A stretch of 64,000 bases of DNA from Ecdyonurus torrentis (Eukaryota; Arthropoda; Insecta; Ephemeroptera; Heptageniidae). Made by a program: the position numbers and the translations under genes. Where the stretch lies: assembly GCA_949318235.1 (NCBI GenBank), contig OX439136.1, positions 1,211,419 to 1,275,418 of the forward strand. Reading direction: 5' to 3'. This document shows positions 12,017 to 26,610 of the stretch, piece after piece. The notes under the pieces were generated by a model, which did no database searches, was not told the DNA's origin, and saw nothing but the letters and a program-made list of their open reading frames with translations. Position 1 is the stretch's first letter. Each line of letters opens with the position of its first letter.

Positions 12017-12159
12017 CATGTTATTCTGTGCCCACAATAAAAATGTCATTGACTTTAACACGAAAGCAATCACTCTATATTGTAACGTATACTAGTTGAT
12101 TTCCAAGTATTTAAAATTGTAAAAATCTAGTCTCGAAATTATGCTTCCATCAAACTATT

Positions 12160-12344
12160 AGGGTGTATGCGCATGACGTCATATTTAATGCGCTTGAAGG
12201 CCATACTGGAGTAGAAAATAAAATTGCTCAGCATAGGACAAACTTCGTTATACAGTATATAGTCAATTTTCTATGGGAAATCAGTTAATTTTTGTAATTG
12301 TTATTTTTCTCACATACTTGAGTGTTGAGATCATGATTATATAT
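12160..12344 (+). repeat. Repeat family A, copy broken by the hAT-like element
   Basis: Begins TTAGGGTGTATGCGCATGAC and runs through ATTGCTCAGCATAGGACAA and TTTCTCACATACTTGAG, the same order as the complement of 56488-56770. Recognisable similarity stops where the next element begins at 12345. Confidence 0.55.
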
Positions 12345-13241
12345 CAGGGACCGGAACCGAAACCGGTTCTGGGAACCGGTTCTTAAGAACCGCTTTTTGT
12401 GAACCGGTTCTGGGAACCGGTTCTTGAGAACTGCCTCTGGAGAACCGGTTCCAGGAACTGGTTATTGAGAAACCTTCTTTTGAGAACCGGTTCTGGGAAC
12501 CGGTTCATAAGAACCGCTTTTTCAGAACCGGTTCTAGGAACCTGTTCCTAAAAAATCCACCGCCTTTTTCTAGAACCGGTTCTCCAAAACTAAAATATTT
12601 TAAGATTATTTCTAATAATGTATAAAAAGTAACTTTTGACTAAATAATCACTATTTACTCGTAATTTGTCTTTAAAAATAATATTTTAACATTTTACACA
12701 CCCAGGATGCCTTAAAAAGAAACAGGTTACATTTATTATTGAGTTATATTTGAAATATTTATAAAAATACCATAATTTTAATTTTTTCTTTCTTAGTTTT
12801 TATTAGAAACTAGTATTTTTCAAGAACCGGAACCGGTTCCGGTTCCTAAAACCGCTCAGAAGCGCTATTTTTGAAGCGGTTCCGAGAACCGCTTTTTCAG
12901 AACCGCTTTTTTGGAACCGGTTCTTAAGAACCGCCATTTGAGAACCGGTTCTGGGAACCTGTTCTTAAAAACCTTCTTTTCAGAACCGGTTCTGGGAACC
13001 TGTTCTTAAAAACCATCTTTTAAGAACAGGTTCTGGGAACTTGTTCTTAAGAACCGCCTTTTAAAAACCGGTTCTGAGAACCGGTTCTTAAGAACCACTT
13101 TTTCAGAACCGGTTCCGGGAACCGGTTCCAAAGTACCGCCCATTGAGAACCGCGCTTTTTAAAAACCGGTTCTTAAGAACCGCATGACTCAGAACCAAGG
13201 TACATAAGAACCACAAATATTAGAGGCGGTTCCGTTCCCTG
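12345..13241. mobile_element. hAT-like non-autonomous element made of GAACCGGTTC palindromes
   Basis: The termini are CAGGGACCGGAACCG and, inverted, CAGGGAACGGAACCG, bounded by near-identical 8-bp sequences (TTATATAT and ATATATAT). This fits the CAGGG ends and 8-bp duplications of hAT elements. The body is two blocks (12357-12590 and 12820-13220) of degenerate ~40-bp units, each holding the palindrome GAACCGGTTC, often twice, followed by TTAAGAACCGC. I count about 18 ACCGGTT cores. An AT-rich spacer (12591-12819) separates the blocks. There is no open frame. The hAT assignment rests on ends and target size only. Confidence 0.65.
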
Positions 13242-14044
13242 ATATATATACAGGATAGGTAGCTCTTGTTCAAAAAGTGTTTCCTTAATGTCATACTTAC
13301 AAATTTCACCACCGGCCATGAAGTGGCGCATATGCAGCGTTTAAAAAGTGACACACCCCGGATCTACCCTAAATATGGGGTAAGGACCCTGTTTTCTAAC
13401 CTTTAAAAACACCCTTTTCTTGCTATTTTTCAAAGTTTATCATTTGTGTCTGAATCTCGACCAAATTTTTGAATTTTTTTCTTACGTCTTTGATTTCCCT
13501 CTAAAAATTATATCGATATTTCAGTCGATATAAAAGCAGCTGAACATCAAAATTTGTCACTCACATCGGCTCTTCAATTTTTAAAATTTCCAGGTAAATA
13601 ACGTCTGTTATACATTTCATAAATATTTTATATGGTTGATTAAATGATATATTTTCTTTCTTCAGCGTGAAAATAAATGGGGCACAGCTTTTTGCCCCAA
13701 AAAAGAGGCGGTAAAATCGCACTCTCAAAGACCAGCAATCAAGTGGTGGCAGCCATGACACCGGCAACGCCTACTTTTTTTATTTTATTTTTAATTTAAC
13801 TAAATAAAGCAGACTTTTAATGAATTTCAACTCTAATGTAAATAAAAACACGTTGTTATTAAGTTTCTGGATATTAAATACTAAATTTGTCATTATGTTT
13901 CCTAAATTATGTTCTAAAGAATCAAATTAAAATTATCATGTCTCCATATTTGCATATTGCATTTCTGCAGTCTGTAATCTGTCCTGTTTTCCCGCTGAAA
14001 AATTATAACAGCTGGTAAAATCCGTACCAGCTTCGATAATTTTA
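13242..14044. other. Non-coding stretch before the THAP gene
   Basis: No supported gene. A moderately GC-rich patch near 13300-13400 and an open minus frame at 13561-13767 show no recognisable domain. This could hold the promoter of the THAP gene; no clear TATA or initiator decided it. Confidence 0.3.
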
Positions 14045-14969
14045 ATGGAAAATATACGGGTTACTAAAAATAAAACTTGCTGCATTCAAGGTTATGTAAA
14101 TACATAATATAATATAAGAAAACAAGGCAAGGAGGTACATTTTTATGCAGTGCCAAAATGTGCTGAAAATCTCGTTCATTGGAGAAGCTCTTTACCTGTT
14201 GGAAATAGAATTATATTTATTTTGGGAACTAGAATCTGCAGTGAACATTTTAAAATTTCAGATATTTTGACTCACTGGACAGCAACTGATTACCATGGAA
14301 AACTTTTACAGCAGGTATACGTATGTATTCTATTTTTCTGTGTTCACATTTTTACTTTTTTTGCTATTGAAGTTCTTAATTTTTTGATGTACATGAATTA
14401 TTATGGACACTTAACAATTCCAATAAAAAATGTGAGCATGCTTAATGTGAGCATGGCATTTGCAGTTTGAACTTATGAACACTTAGTTACATAGATTGCT
14501 CAAATAATATCGTTTCTTGTTGTAATTTTTTTTCCTATGTATATTCATACATAATTATACTTGTTATATGTTGTAATTTCTTTTCTTGGTTATAATATAT
14601 TTTCAGTAACTAATTTTTTATTCTTTTGCTGAATAGATTATTTTGCTGAAAGTATAATGTACTAAAACTAAAGCCAGATGCTCTACCATCAATTTTTCCT
14701 GAGGAGAATGTTTCCGAGACAAAGGAACAGTTCACGAGAAAGAGGGCTACAAAAAGGAAAATGGTAGGACAATTTAATAATTTTTGGTCAGCATAGAATA
14801 TATTAAGCTAAGTGTATACCAGTGCCAAACTATATATATACTATATAGTGACAACTTTTTACCCTTCATATTAATCTTCTGCTTATTAAAATAAATTAAA
14901 GTACAAAACTTTTAAATTTAGACGGAAAGTACCACAAATTCATTGTCAGAGCAGGCAGGGAGTGTAAGT

Positions 14970-15146
14970 GAGCTTCCGAGTGAGGGAGCGTCAACTACCC
15001 AAGACTTCCATGGGGACTCATACATTGCTCCTCCTCTCAAACGAACAAAATTAAAGGAAACAAAATTGGTAATTATTTCTGTTACTTATGTTTGTAATAA
15101 TGAGGCGTATATTATACTAGACATTATATTGTAATATTTAACACAT

Positions 15147-15177
<31 letters not shown>

Positions 15178-16160
15178 ATAATTGCAAAACGAAAAAGATA
15201 GTATTATAATGAACAATTATAAATAACTTTGTTCATTCACCCCCCCCCCTTTTGTACTTAAAAAAATACTAACTTTGTTATTCTACAGCTTCATGGGCAG
15301 GAAGAGAACACAGTATTGGGAACAGAGCAGTCAGTTATTGGGAGTGAAGGTAAGCTTCCGAGTGAGGGAGCGTCAACTACCCAAGACTTCCATGGTGACT
15401 CATACATTGCACCTCCTCTCAAACGAACCAAATCAAAGATATCAAAATTGGTAATTATTTCTGTTACTCATCTTTGTTATAATGTGACGAATTGTATACT
15501 AGACATTATATTGTAATATTTAACACTTAAAAAAAAAGAGAGAGAGAGAGAGAATAATTGCAAAATGAAAAAGTATTATAATGAGCAATTATAAATAACT
15601 TTGTTCTTTCAACCCCTCCCCCCCTTTGTACTTAATAAAATACTAACTTTGTTATTCTACAGCTTCATGGGCAGGAAAAGAACACAGTATTGGGAACAGA
15701 GCAGTCAGTTATTGGGAGTGAGGGTTAGCTTCCGAGTGAGGAAGCGTCAACTACCCAAGACTTCCATGGTGACTCATACATTGCTCCTCCTCTTCAAACG
15801 AACCAAATTAAGGAAACAAAATTTGTAATTATTTCTGTTACTCATCTTTGAAATAATGAGACGTATTGTATACTAGACATTATATTGTAATATTTAACAC
15901 TTAAAAAAGAGAAATAGAGAGAGAGAGAGAGAGAAAGAGAGAATAATTGCAAAATGAAAAAGTATTATAATGAGCAATTATAAATAACTTTATTCTTTCA
16001 CCCCCCCCCCCTTTGTACTTAATAAAATACTAACTTTGTTATTCTACAGCTTCATGGGCAGGAAGAGAACACAGTATTGGGAACAGAGCAGTCAGTTATT
16101 GGGAGTGAGAGTGAGCTTCAGAGTGAGCGAGCGTCAACTACCCAAGACTTCCATGTTCTT
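14970..16160 (+). repeat. Tandem array of exon-plus-intron units (~375-387 bp), three full copies and a partial
   Basis: Starts of the repeated exon lie at 15289, 15663 and 16050; the last half of the same exon is also seen at 14970-15068. Each unit holds CTTCATGGGCAGGAA, TTCCGAGTGAGGGAGCGTC, CCCAAGACTTCCATG, a donor TTGGTAATTATT, a (GA)n run, a C tract and the acceptor TTATTCTACAG. Units differ by few substitutions, so amplification is fairly recent. Confidence 0.85.
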
Positions 16161-16514
16161 GTGAGAGAAACCATGAATTCTCAGCAAGGAACTCGTTGCA
16201 AAATTAAAATAACTCATGTTTCAAAGAATATTTATGGTATTTCTTAACAATAGTCAAGTTGTTAATTTGCCAAATGAAACTTGGGCTTCCTCTAAAGTAA
16301 AAAATGAATTCTGCAATAAAATTTTGATTAATGAAGTCACTTCAAATTACATTAAGAAGCAAGTTGTAATCAACAGCAATTTGGAAAGGTTGGTTTTGCT
16401 ATTAGGAAAACTCATGACTTAGAACATTTTTCTTGTTCCTCCAGAATTTCTTCAATCAAAGATTTAGAGGATGTGTTATGCGTAATAGATAAGATTCATC
16501 TTTGCATGGGAGGT

Positions 16515-17120
<606 letters not shown>

Positions 17121-17632
17121 TATATACATTATACATACATAATTTATAATATTGTAGGGAGTGTGAATGATCATCCTCAGCAGAAGCATCTTTATCTTAT
17201 CCCAAAGCATTAATATCCTAACTCTCATAGATTATCTAGTAGTTTTATCTAGTGCTTATAGATCGAGCAGTGCAATAGACTGCACTTTAAGTGCGTGTTG
17301 GTACATAAAGATGGCAATAAGATGCGGAATCGAGTCAATTATAAATTTAAGTGAATGGCAGACTTTTACAACCAAAGATTTTGAGTGTGCTAACTCAACA
17401 TTTATTGATTCTTGGAAATTTTATATTGTATTATATGATTTACATTATCGTAAATAACTCATAGTTTTAATATATAATAAGGAAATATATTTAAAAAAAT
17501 AACCAAAAATAAGTTTTTCTATATAACATATTTTTATTCTTCACAGCAAAAAAAATTATATATTTGATGAAAGCAGTAGAATATTCTTAAATATTCATAC
17601 CATATTATAGCTAGTAAGATAACAAAATTTAT

Positions 17633-17666
<34 letters not shown>

Positions 17667-18434
17667 TATATATATAATACACAAAACGCACACTCCTAAT
17701 AATTATAATGAGCAGCGGATAGCAGCAGCAAAGAACGATATCAAGTTTCACAAAAACTGGTTCGTCTCTTTGTGGGCCATCATTAAATATTTGACTGAAA
17801 TACTTCATTAAGCTGCTTGCTATGTTCAATAAAACACAACACATTTTAAGTTTGCCCTCACGGAAATATAATACTTTAAAATACAATACAAAAGAAAATT
17901 AAAGTTTGTAAGGAGCATATAAGAATTTGAGTATTAAATCTGAAAAAAACTCTATACTTAAATTTGGTATGCAGCATTCTCAAACAGAAAATAAAATTTA
18001 CGTAATTTCAATTAGGTGATACAACTGAAAGTGCTTAATAAACCTCTACTCTCAAATATAAATATGAAATTACTGAAAGTTCTCCCAAAATTCTTTACAT
18101 TTTGTAAGTATTTACTTGTAAGTATATAATGTATGGTATGGTATATTATAAGCGCAGTATTACTGACGTTTTAACTTAAAAAATACCAAATAGCACACTG
18201 AGCATATACCATAATGTCTTTAAATTAAGCTACTGGTTTGTTCTCTGAAGATTTACATATGTGTAACTGATTATTTTTAGATAACAATAATATTTTGTGA
18301 CATAAGGGAGCCATCCATTTTGCAAAGTAACCTGTAAGAAACCAAATTACTAAACATTTGAGAACTGTTAGAAATTTCAAAATAGTACCCAAATAGAACC
18401 TTGTTAAATTTGTTTGGTATGCAGTAAGGGTAAG
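17121..18434. other. Non-coding stretch, no supported gene
   Basis: A 96-codon open frame (17167-17457, plus) directly after the (TA)n tract has no domain I recognise, and base use like its surroundings. A short TA-rich patch lies at 17631-17676. I see nothing else definite. Confidence 0.35.
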
Positions 18435-18780
18435 TTTTTATGACCTATGTTAAAGCCGCAGACCATATAAAACTACATGTGCTTATTAATAAAGAATCAC
18501 GAAATGGGATCTTCAAAATAGATGACAATTTTTACAAGAATGTTAATGTAGCCCCATTAAAAGAACGTGAAAATACTGTAACGTATGCGTGACTATTTAT
18601 GTTTATGACGTAAGAAAATTAAAAAAAAAAAAGTGTGCGGGTTGCATTAATAAAGATTTATGATCACTGCTATGGAACTACAGTTGTGTTTTGAGACGAA
18701 CCAAATTTATTTGTGTAAGTTCTATCAAAAGCTTTGTGTTATATATGCTTATGATTTCTCTCTGATCTATTCTTTTAATG
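18435..18780 (-). repeat. Interspersed repeat family B, copy 3 (inverted)
   Basis: The complement of the family B blocks: GCAGACCATATAAAACTACA, GAACGTGAAAATACTGTAAC, GTGCGGGTTGCATTAATAAA and a final CTCTCTGATCTATTC. Confidence 0.6.
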
Positions 18781-18916
18781 TTGAAACATAGTTCCAGAAT
18801 TGTTCTAAACCTTTATGCATCAAACCAGACCACAATGAAATCATTTGTGCAACACAGGTTTGTGTTAAATATTACTTATAAATTATATTATATGTATTTA
18901 TATTATATATTATATA

Positions 18917-20029
<1,113 letters not shown>

Positions 20030-20100
<71 letters not shown>
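20030..20100. repeat. (TA)n microsatellite
   Basis: About 70 bp of TA repeat directly after GCCCTGATATAA. Confidence 0.9.
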
Positions 20101-20103
<3 letters not shown>

Positions 20104-20689
20104 ACAATAAACGCATACACGTAAGTGACGTTAGAAGAATCGTTTTTCTGAAAAATTCAATATTTGGTTTGTCAATATTTCTCTGTAAATTATAATTTGA
20201 AATTTTAAACAAATTAGATCCTATAATAGTTTTATAATTATTTTCTCTTTTTATTGATGTTAATGGGTTCAAAATTTTTACTACAGGTAGCTGTTACTGT
20301 TCAATTTTAAATGACATCATAAAGTTTGCAAGTTTTCTTTCTTAATTTTGAGAAACAAGTTACACTTAATCATTTCCATAATAAATTTTTTTTATTATGA
20401 TTCTATTATGATTTATTGTCAATTGTTCTTATTTTTGGAATTTCATTATTATTATTTTCACTTCATAAGGTTAGTTTTGTGAATTGCCTTTTTTAATATG
20501 CTAAATCAACAATTTTTTTTAATATTGCACGCGCAGTTGAAAATATAATTATGTATGTACACGAAAGGATATGAATTTTAAATTGTAACACTAAGCACAT
20601 TAAATAAATATACCAGTTAATATTCGCCCGCAATGTACAGTACAAAGTTCATATTATTTAATCTCCTATTTAATAGCAGACTTATGCAA

Positions 20690-21262
20690 ATTTGTATTTA
20701 GTGATGAAATATACAAACTGATAGCTCAAAAATACTAACAAAGTGCTAGCATACGACTTTGTGTTCCTGTCTACATTTAACATGCTTTCTGATATGTCAA
20801 TGAAGCAGCTGTAACTTGACTTACAATTATTTTTCAGAGCTGAAATTTTTTACTGTAGCTTACTGAGCCTACAAGCTTTTGTTTTCCTAAATTTTAAGTG
20901 ATTTAGATACAAATTATGTTTTCACTCAATTGATTTCAAATCTAAGAAAACAAAAGCTTTGAGGCCTAATAAGCTACAGTAAAAAGTTTAGCTCTGAAAA
21001 AATTCTTACCCCGCTGCAACGCTAAATAACTAGTTAAACCGTAGTTAAGTTGTTATTTTTATTGTTGCATCAATAAAAAAAAGATATAAGGTTTAACTAA
21101 AGGTTGCAGCTTACATCCCTAACTTGTTTTATAGATGCTGCATTGCCCCATAAGAAAGCATGTTAAATGTAGACAAGAACACCAAGTCGTCTGCTAGCAT
21201 TTTGTGAGTTATGTTGGGCTGTGAGTTTGTTTATTTTTTCACTAAACCTACTTTTGCAACGT
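20690..21262. repeat. Long-inverted-repeat MITE, family M, copy 1
   Basis: Nested inverted arms: TTAACATGCTTTCTGATATG with its complement near 21155, CAGAGCTGAAATTTTTTACTG with AGTTTAGCTCTG near 20990, and AAGCTTTTGTTTTCC with GAAAACAAAAGCTTT. The outer arms extend through TAACAAAGTGCTAGC and its complement to AGTGAAAAAATAAACAAAC-type sequence at the right. A second copy lies at 57225-57600. It has no coding potential. Confidence 0.75.
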
Positions 21263-22414
21263 CTTCTATTGATAAAAGTTAAAGATGAAAAAACGACAAA
21301 AAACATGCAGAATAATAATTTGTGCAATTGCAATTTACTAAAATTGCATTTTACACAATTCATTTTATTACATTCAAGTTTTGAAACATTTTAAACCCCG
21401 CAACCCGCATTACATATATGTCGTAAAAATTGCATGACCTCCAGGATATGAAATAGTGTTTGTCACACGTATAGTGGAAATATTGTCCTCGCGCGGAAAG
21501 ACAACACAGCTGTGACGTCATTAACACCAAACTTAAATTTCTTAAATGTAAAGTAAATTAGAAATAATTGGACATTTATATATTTTAGAATACTAGACAT
21601 TTTTTTTGTTCCACCTGTTCTAGGTTTTTAAAAAATAATGAAAATATTATTATTATTATTCAGTGTGTTAAAATCTGGCAGGTATTTGACCTACTGCCCG
21701 ATATGGAGGATTATTTATGTTTTACTTGTAATCTTGTAACTTGATTTGTAAAAAGTCAGTAGCAGTGGAATGCACTTGCGCAAGTAATGCTCCTCCCTCA
21801 GCAAAATTCATTGGTGGAGCAGGAAATACAAAACTTTGCACACACTATTCTTGCTGAGATGTCCTTGAAATAATAACAAATAGCGCGCAACTTTATGTTG
21901 TTAACTATATTACAATAAATCAGGCTTAATTTTCACCACTTAATTTTTTTTTAGTATAATTCATCATTAATAAATGATTCCAGCATTTTTAACACATTTT
22001 AAAATCAGCTTGCAAAATAAGCATAATTTAACATTTGTTGTAGGAAAAAAATTGACACACGCTTTTTTTTTAGTTTGCACACGAAAGTGTATTTTAAATG
22101 CAATATATGTTTTAAACCTTTTTTATCAGTCCTGAAAATGAAAATTAAACTAACAAGTAAGTAAATTTTAGAAAGATACTCACTTTTTTCTATATTAGTC
22201 GCTAATACATATTTAACCACAATTATTATAATAAATATATAAAAATTTACCATTTTGATTGAATAATAGTGTTTTATACTAAGTAACAAAATAATTTAGA
22301 TGTAACACATAATATTATATTTTAACTCAGATTAAATATTAAAATTTTAGACACTATATTTATACTAAATTAAAAAATAAATTTATAAACTTACATAACA
22401 TTTTTGTACGTGTA
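21263..22414. other. Non-coding stretch
   Basis: No gene or RNA supported. An A/T-rich background with one GC-rich patch (21480-21530) and a short ATT run near 21640. Confidence 0.35.
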
Positions 22415-22501
22415 AACAGGTAAGCTCTTTAGGAAGCACTGAGGCAAAACTAAGCATGTTATTCAAAGTTTATTCCCTCAAAAATTATTTGTCTCAAATT
22501 T

Positions 22502-22551
<50 letters not shown>

Positions 22552-22560
22552 CTGTCTTAT
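22415..22560 (+). repeat. Repeat family D, partial copy with (CT)n
   Basis: GTAAGCTCTTTAGGAAGCAC, TTTATTCCCTCAAAAATTAT and a (CT)n run match the starts of the fuller copies at 52350 and 62030. Confidence 0.5.
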
Positions 22561-22882
22561 TAATCGATTTTGACACTCAATCTAGGTAAAGAGCATACAG
22601 ATCATTATATGTTTTTAAATTTTCACATTTCTTTTTGTTTATAAAAATCATTCTGTATGTAACACTCAAAGTCTGCGATATATAGATTCAACAAGTATAT
22701 CACATTGTAGAACAAACACGGAACGTTATCTATGGTGACAAAGTTGCAGTTAGATCCTCTTACTGTAAAAAAAATTGCTTGATTTATTAACTGACCCCCA
22801 ATTTCGCAGCAATATGGAAGAGTAAGATAGGGAAAGTATTATAGACCATAAAAATATGTAATAATAATAATGTAAAAGTAAT

Positions 22883-23169
22883 AGTAAGCAGTAATAAGTA
22901 AGTGTTTTGAGGCCGACTATATAAGCAGCAGTTTCACTCACATTCGTGTGTTTGTGTATATCACAGTTTAATCATTTGTCAGATATTTCTCATATTTCTA
23001 GTGAGTTCAGTGCGTAAGTTAGCATTTAAATTGTAACAAGTAAATTAATTTGAAGATAATATGTACAGAGTTTTTTTATTTCTGTTTTTGATTAGACAAA
23101 TAAACAATTTTTTATGATTCATTTATGAGCTTAAGTTATTAAAAGTATTATAAAAATATATTTATTTAA
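22883..23169 (+). repeat. Repeat family E, copy 1 (left part of a split duplicated locus)
   Basis: AGTGTTTTGAGGCCGACTAT, TTTCACTCACATTCGTG, ATTTCTCATATTTCTAGTG and TTTTTGATTAGACAAATAAAC match 33064-33350 and 33410-33668. Similarity stops exactly at TTAA 23166-23169, where a foreign element begins. The continuation of the locus resumes at 28887. Confidence 0.75.
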
Positions 23170-23937
23170 CCCTCAAGCGCTCGGACAGGGTCTCTCTCAT
23201 TTTTGAGTTAGTTTTTTTAATTTTAAATTTTTTGCTAATTGCTAAAAAATTATGAAATTTGGTTACTTCCTCAAAAGTGTTGACTTACATCTTGACAAAA
23301 AAGTTGAGCGCGCAGATATGATTGCATTAATTGTAATTCTAATTTAAAGTTTTGATTTTGCGTTGACAGCCTTACCTGGTCTGGGACATCTGCATATACC
23401 TGCTCTATTTACAATATATAAAAGGTCACCCCTTGAGAAGTCGATCTTTTTGGAGTAAAAAAATTTTTACCCTCAGAAATTACAAAAATAAAGAGGGGAC
23501 TTTTTTTGGAAAGAAAAATAATGTTAGGTAAACGAATAAAAATAAGTGATGTTAAAGACTTTATTGCCTTCTTGCATTATTATTATTATATATTATAACA
23601 CAATGCGGCCCTTTTGATGCTTCATTCATGTCTTTATAATATACACCAGCTAATGAAAGTAAATATATAAAAGGTGTAAAAAATTACGCGTGTAGTGTGT
23701 TAAGAAAAGAGAAACAAAAACAAAAACAAAGTACTAAATAACGTCATAACATAAAAATGGTAATTGTTAAAATCTCGGATAAAATATATCATCTCTGTAA
23801 TTTGTGATGCCATATATATATATATACATATATTGCAAATATCTACCTCTGAAAGATTTTTAGATCTGTAAGAGAAATTATGTATAAAAATATGCATATT
23901 TGAATATAATTTAATATGTTAACCCTTATTGTACTGG

Positions 23938-23956
23938 CGGTACAGTATTGTACCAA
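23938..23956. promoter_or_regulatory. Subterminal palindrome GGTACAGTATTGTACC (piggyBac left end)
   Basis: An inverted GGTAC...GTACC pair 15 bp in from the left end. Related palindromes lie at 24300-24316 and 26616-26632. Such repeats are typical transposase-binding sites; binding here is inference. Confidence 0.5.
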
Positions 23957-24131
23957 AGAAAGTACTTTCCCTTTTTTTTTTTCAAATTTATTAAATGTGT
24001 TTTATATTTTGTCATCAACTCAAATAGTTTCCTTAGATGATAAAAGATGGAGCTGTGCTACATTTTTTTAGAATTTTTGGGTTTTTCCCCAAACTAAATG
24101 AAAAAGAAAAGCGTGTATTTTTTTTTACGCT

Positions 24132-26418
24132 ATGACTGGGAATTCAAGGTAAGATTTTGTTTTATAATTAAACAAATTTAGATAATAATGTAAACTGTAT
24201 ACTAAATATTTAAACTATATCAATGTAAGAAGAAGTTAAAATACAAATTTTGTAGAATATTTTGTAACATGATATTTATAATTCACTTTATATTTCGGTG
24301 GTACATTTATGTACCGCTAGTGCTACCGCTACAGACCATATGAAAAAATATTTTTGTATTGTATATTGTAACATTTTATTTCATAATACAATTTTATTGA
24401 TCTATCTGAGAAGAATTTATTATTTATTTAATATTTTGTTTAGGAAACACTCTCTTTTGGAAATTTTGGAGGAAATTGAAGCTTCCCAGGAAGAAATATT
24501 GGAAGTTTTTGTGGAACCGCCAGACGCTGGCGTTGTAACTGATGAAGACTCCGCGGACGAAGATGGTGACCTTAGAGGTCTGGCTGATAACTTGAGTAAA
24601 AAGCAATTAGCAGCTTCTGCTGAAGTTGTTTATGCTGGAGGGCATCGTGAGTACGATGATGATGATGAAGATATGGTGCCATCAAATGAGGATGAGAATG
24701 AGGATGAAGATAGAGCCCCTCTGCAGACAAATCAACCCGGTCTATCGCTTCCCTCTACACCACCAAGAAAACGAAAAAGAACAGAAAAAACACTAACCAC
24801 TTCAAAAAAAAATAAAACAAATAAGAAGAATATTATTCTAAAAGAAAAAGCAAAAAAACTGAAATGGAGTAAATCTAAACCTATAAAATCTACTTTTTTG
24901 CCTTTTCCTGATACAAACTATGCTAAGTACAGAGACTTCACTCCAATACAATTATTCGAGTTATTTATTGATGAGGAAATTATACAATTTTTAGTGACTC
25001 AAACAACATTATATGCTTTATTTTTGAATCAACCAGACCCAAAAATAACTCACAGGGAAATGAAAGTGTTCATCTCCATTCTTTTCGTTAGTGGCTATAA
25101 TGTTTTGCCAGCAAGAAAGGACTACTGGGATACTGGAAATGATAAGAACAGCAATTTAGTTTCATCCAGCATGCGCCGAGATCGTTTTCTGGTGATTATG
25201 AAATATCTCCACTGTTGTGACAATAATTTTCCAGACCTGCAGGATAAAATGTGGAAGCTACGTCCTTTCATAAAAATAGTTCAAAATAATTGCCTCAAGT
25301 ACTTCATACCTCAAAGAAATTTATCTTACGATGAAGCTATGATTGCATATTATGGAAGACATGGTTGCAAGCAGTTTATTAGAGGCAAACCCATCAGATT
25401 TGGATACAAACTTTGGTGTTTGACAACTTATGATGCATATCTTGTAAGTTTTGATGTGTATCAAAGTAAAATGCCTGATAACTCACCTGAATATGAAGAA
25501 AGTTTTGGCAAGTGTGCTGCGCCACTTGTGACCTTTTTAGAAAAATTCCCAGAAGAAGCTTCAAATCTACCTTATTCACTGTACTTTGACAATTTGTTCA
25601 CCAGTGTTCCATTATTAATGTACTTGAAAGAAAAAGGCTTCGGCGCAACAGGAACAGCTCGTGACAATAGACTACCAACTGGTTTACCATTGACTGCAAA
25701 AAAACTTATTTTAAAAAAGGAGAGGGGATATACAGAGTCCATTGTTTGTAAGGAGCAAAATATTAGTATTACTCGATGGATGGACAACTCTTGCGTCACA
25801 GTAGCTTCAACAGAGCATGGAATCACCCCACATACAACAGTGCGAAGATGGTCTCAAGCCGAGAAAAAGCACGTCATGATTTCAAGACCTGCAAGCGTTG
25901 GTGAATACAACAGATATATGGGAGGAGTGGACCGAATGGATGAAAACATCAGCATGTACAGGATTTCTATCAAAGGCAAGAAGTGGTGGTGGAGCATTTT
26001 TACATGGCTACTTGATGCTTCTATGCATAATGCGTGGTATCTTGCTCGTAAATATGGACAAGATTATTCACAAAAATCGTTTAGAAGGTCAGTCTGCAGA
26101 GGATACCAGGAGAGTCTTGGTGAGCTACCTACAACCAGAGGTCGTCCCTCCATGAATGCTGCGGCAATTGTTTTATCAAACTATGTGAGGTGAGAATAAA
26201 TAAAAAAGTAATTTTATGTATTTTTATGTGTGATCATAAAAAATATACTTTCGTTTTTTTTCAGGTTTGATGGTAGAGATCACCTTGTCAGGTGTACAAG
26301 TAATGGCGAACGCCGCCGGTGTGCTGCAGACGCATGCAAGAGTCGTGTGCAAACTGAGTGCATTAAGTGCAATGTGGGACTATGCATTCCTCATTTTGCC
26401 TCTTATCACACATCATAA
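24132..26418 (+). CDS. piggyBac transposase (DDD), three exons, apparently intact
   Basis: Proposed exons 24132-24148, 24444-26189 and 26265-26418, 638 residues. Exon 1 gives MTGNS plus two bases; the introns are GT-AG (CAAG/GTAAGA to TTTGTTTAG, and GTGAG/GTGAGA to TTTTTTCAG), and all three exons join in one frame. After an acidic N-terminal region (EDSADEDGD) and a basic nuclear-localisation-like stretch comes the DDE_Tnp_1_7 domain. The three catalytic aspartates sit in SYDEAMIAYYG (~302), LYFDNLFTS (~388) and GGVDRMDENIS (~502). Exon 3 adds the Cys/His-rich C-terminal domain (CAADACKSR, CIKCNVGLC, HFASYH) that binds the transposon ends. The enzyme cuts and pastes DNA at TTAA. No stop or frameshift is seen. 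A start further upstream without exon 1 is less likely because it reads through intron sequence. Confidence 0.85.
24300..24320. promoter_or_regulatory. Internal palindrome GGTACATTTATGTACCGC in piggyBac intron 1
   Basis: Same GGTACA...TGTACCGCTA motif as at the right end, but placed inside the proposed first intron, upstream of the acceptor. Confidence 0.45.
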
Positions 26419-26610
26419 ATATGAATAAGTTATTATTATTTTTTTTTTATTTCCTTGTTGGTCAAGTTAATGACATTAAATCGCAAAAACTAAAATCTTA
26501 TTTATGTGTTGAAATTATCATGCCTTAAAATTGGTTTTCAATATATTTTCCATTTGTTTGACTTTATTATCGTAATATTAAGAAAATGTATAAAAACGTC
26601 TACAGCTGTA

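Noticed and set aside
14970..16160. CRISPR-like or satellite array
   Set aside because: Units of ~375 bp with splice sites and coding exons in a eukaryotic context. Better explained as exon-intron tandem duplication.
17167..17457. 96-codon plus-strand frame as a gene
   Set aside because: No recognisable domain, base use like its surroundings, and a start directly after a microsatellite.
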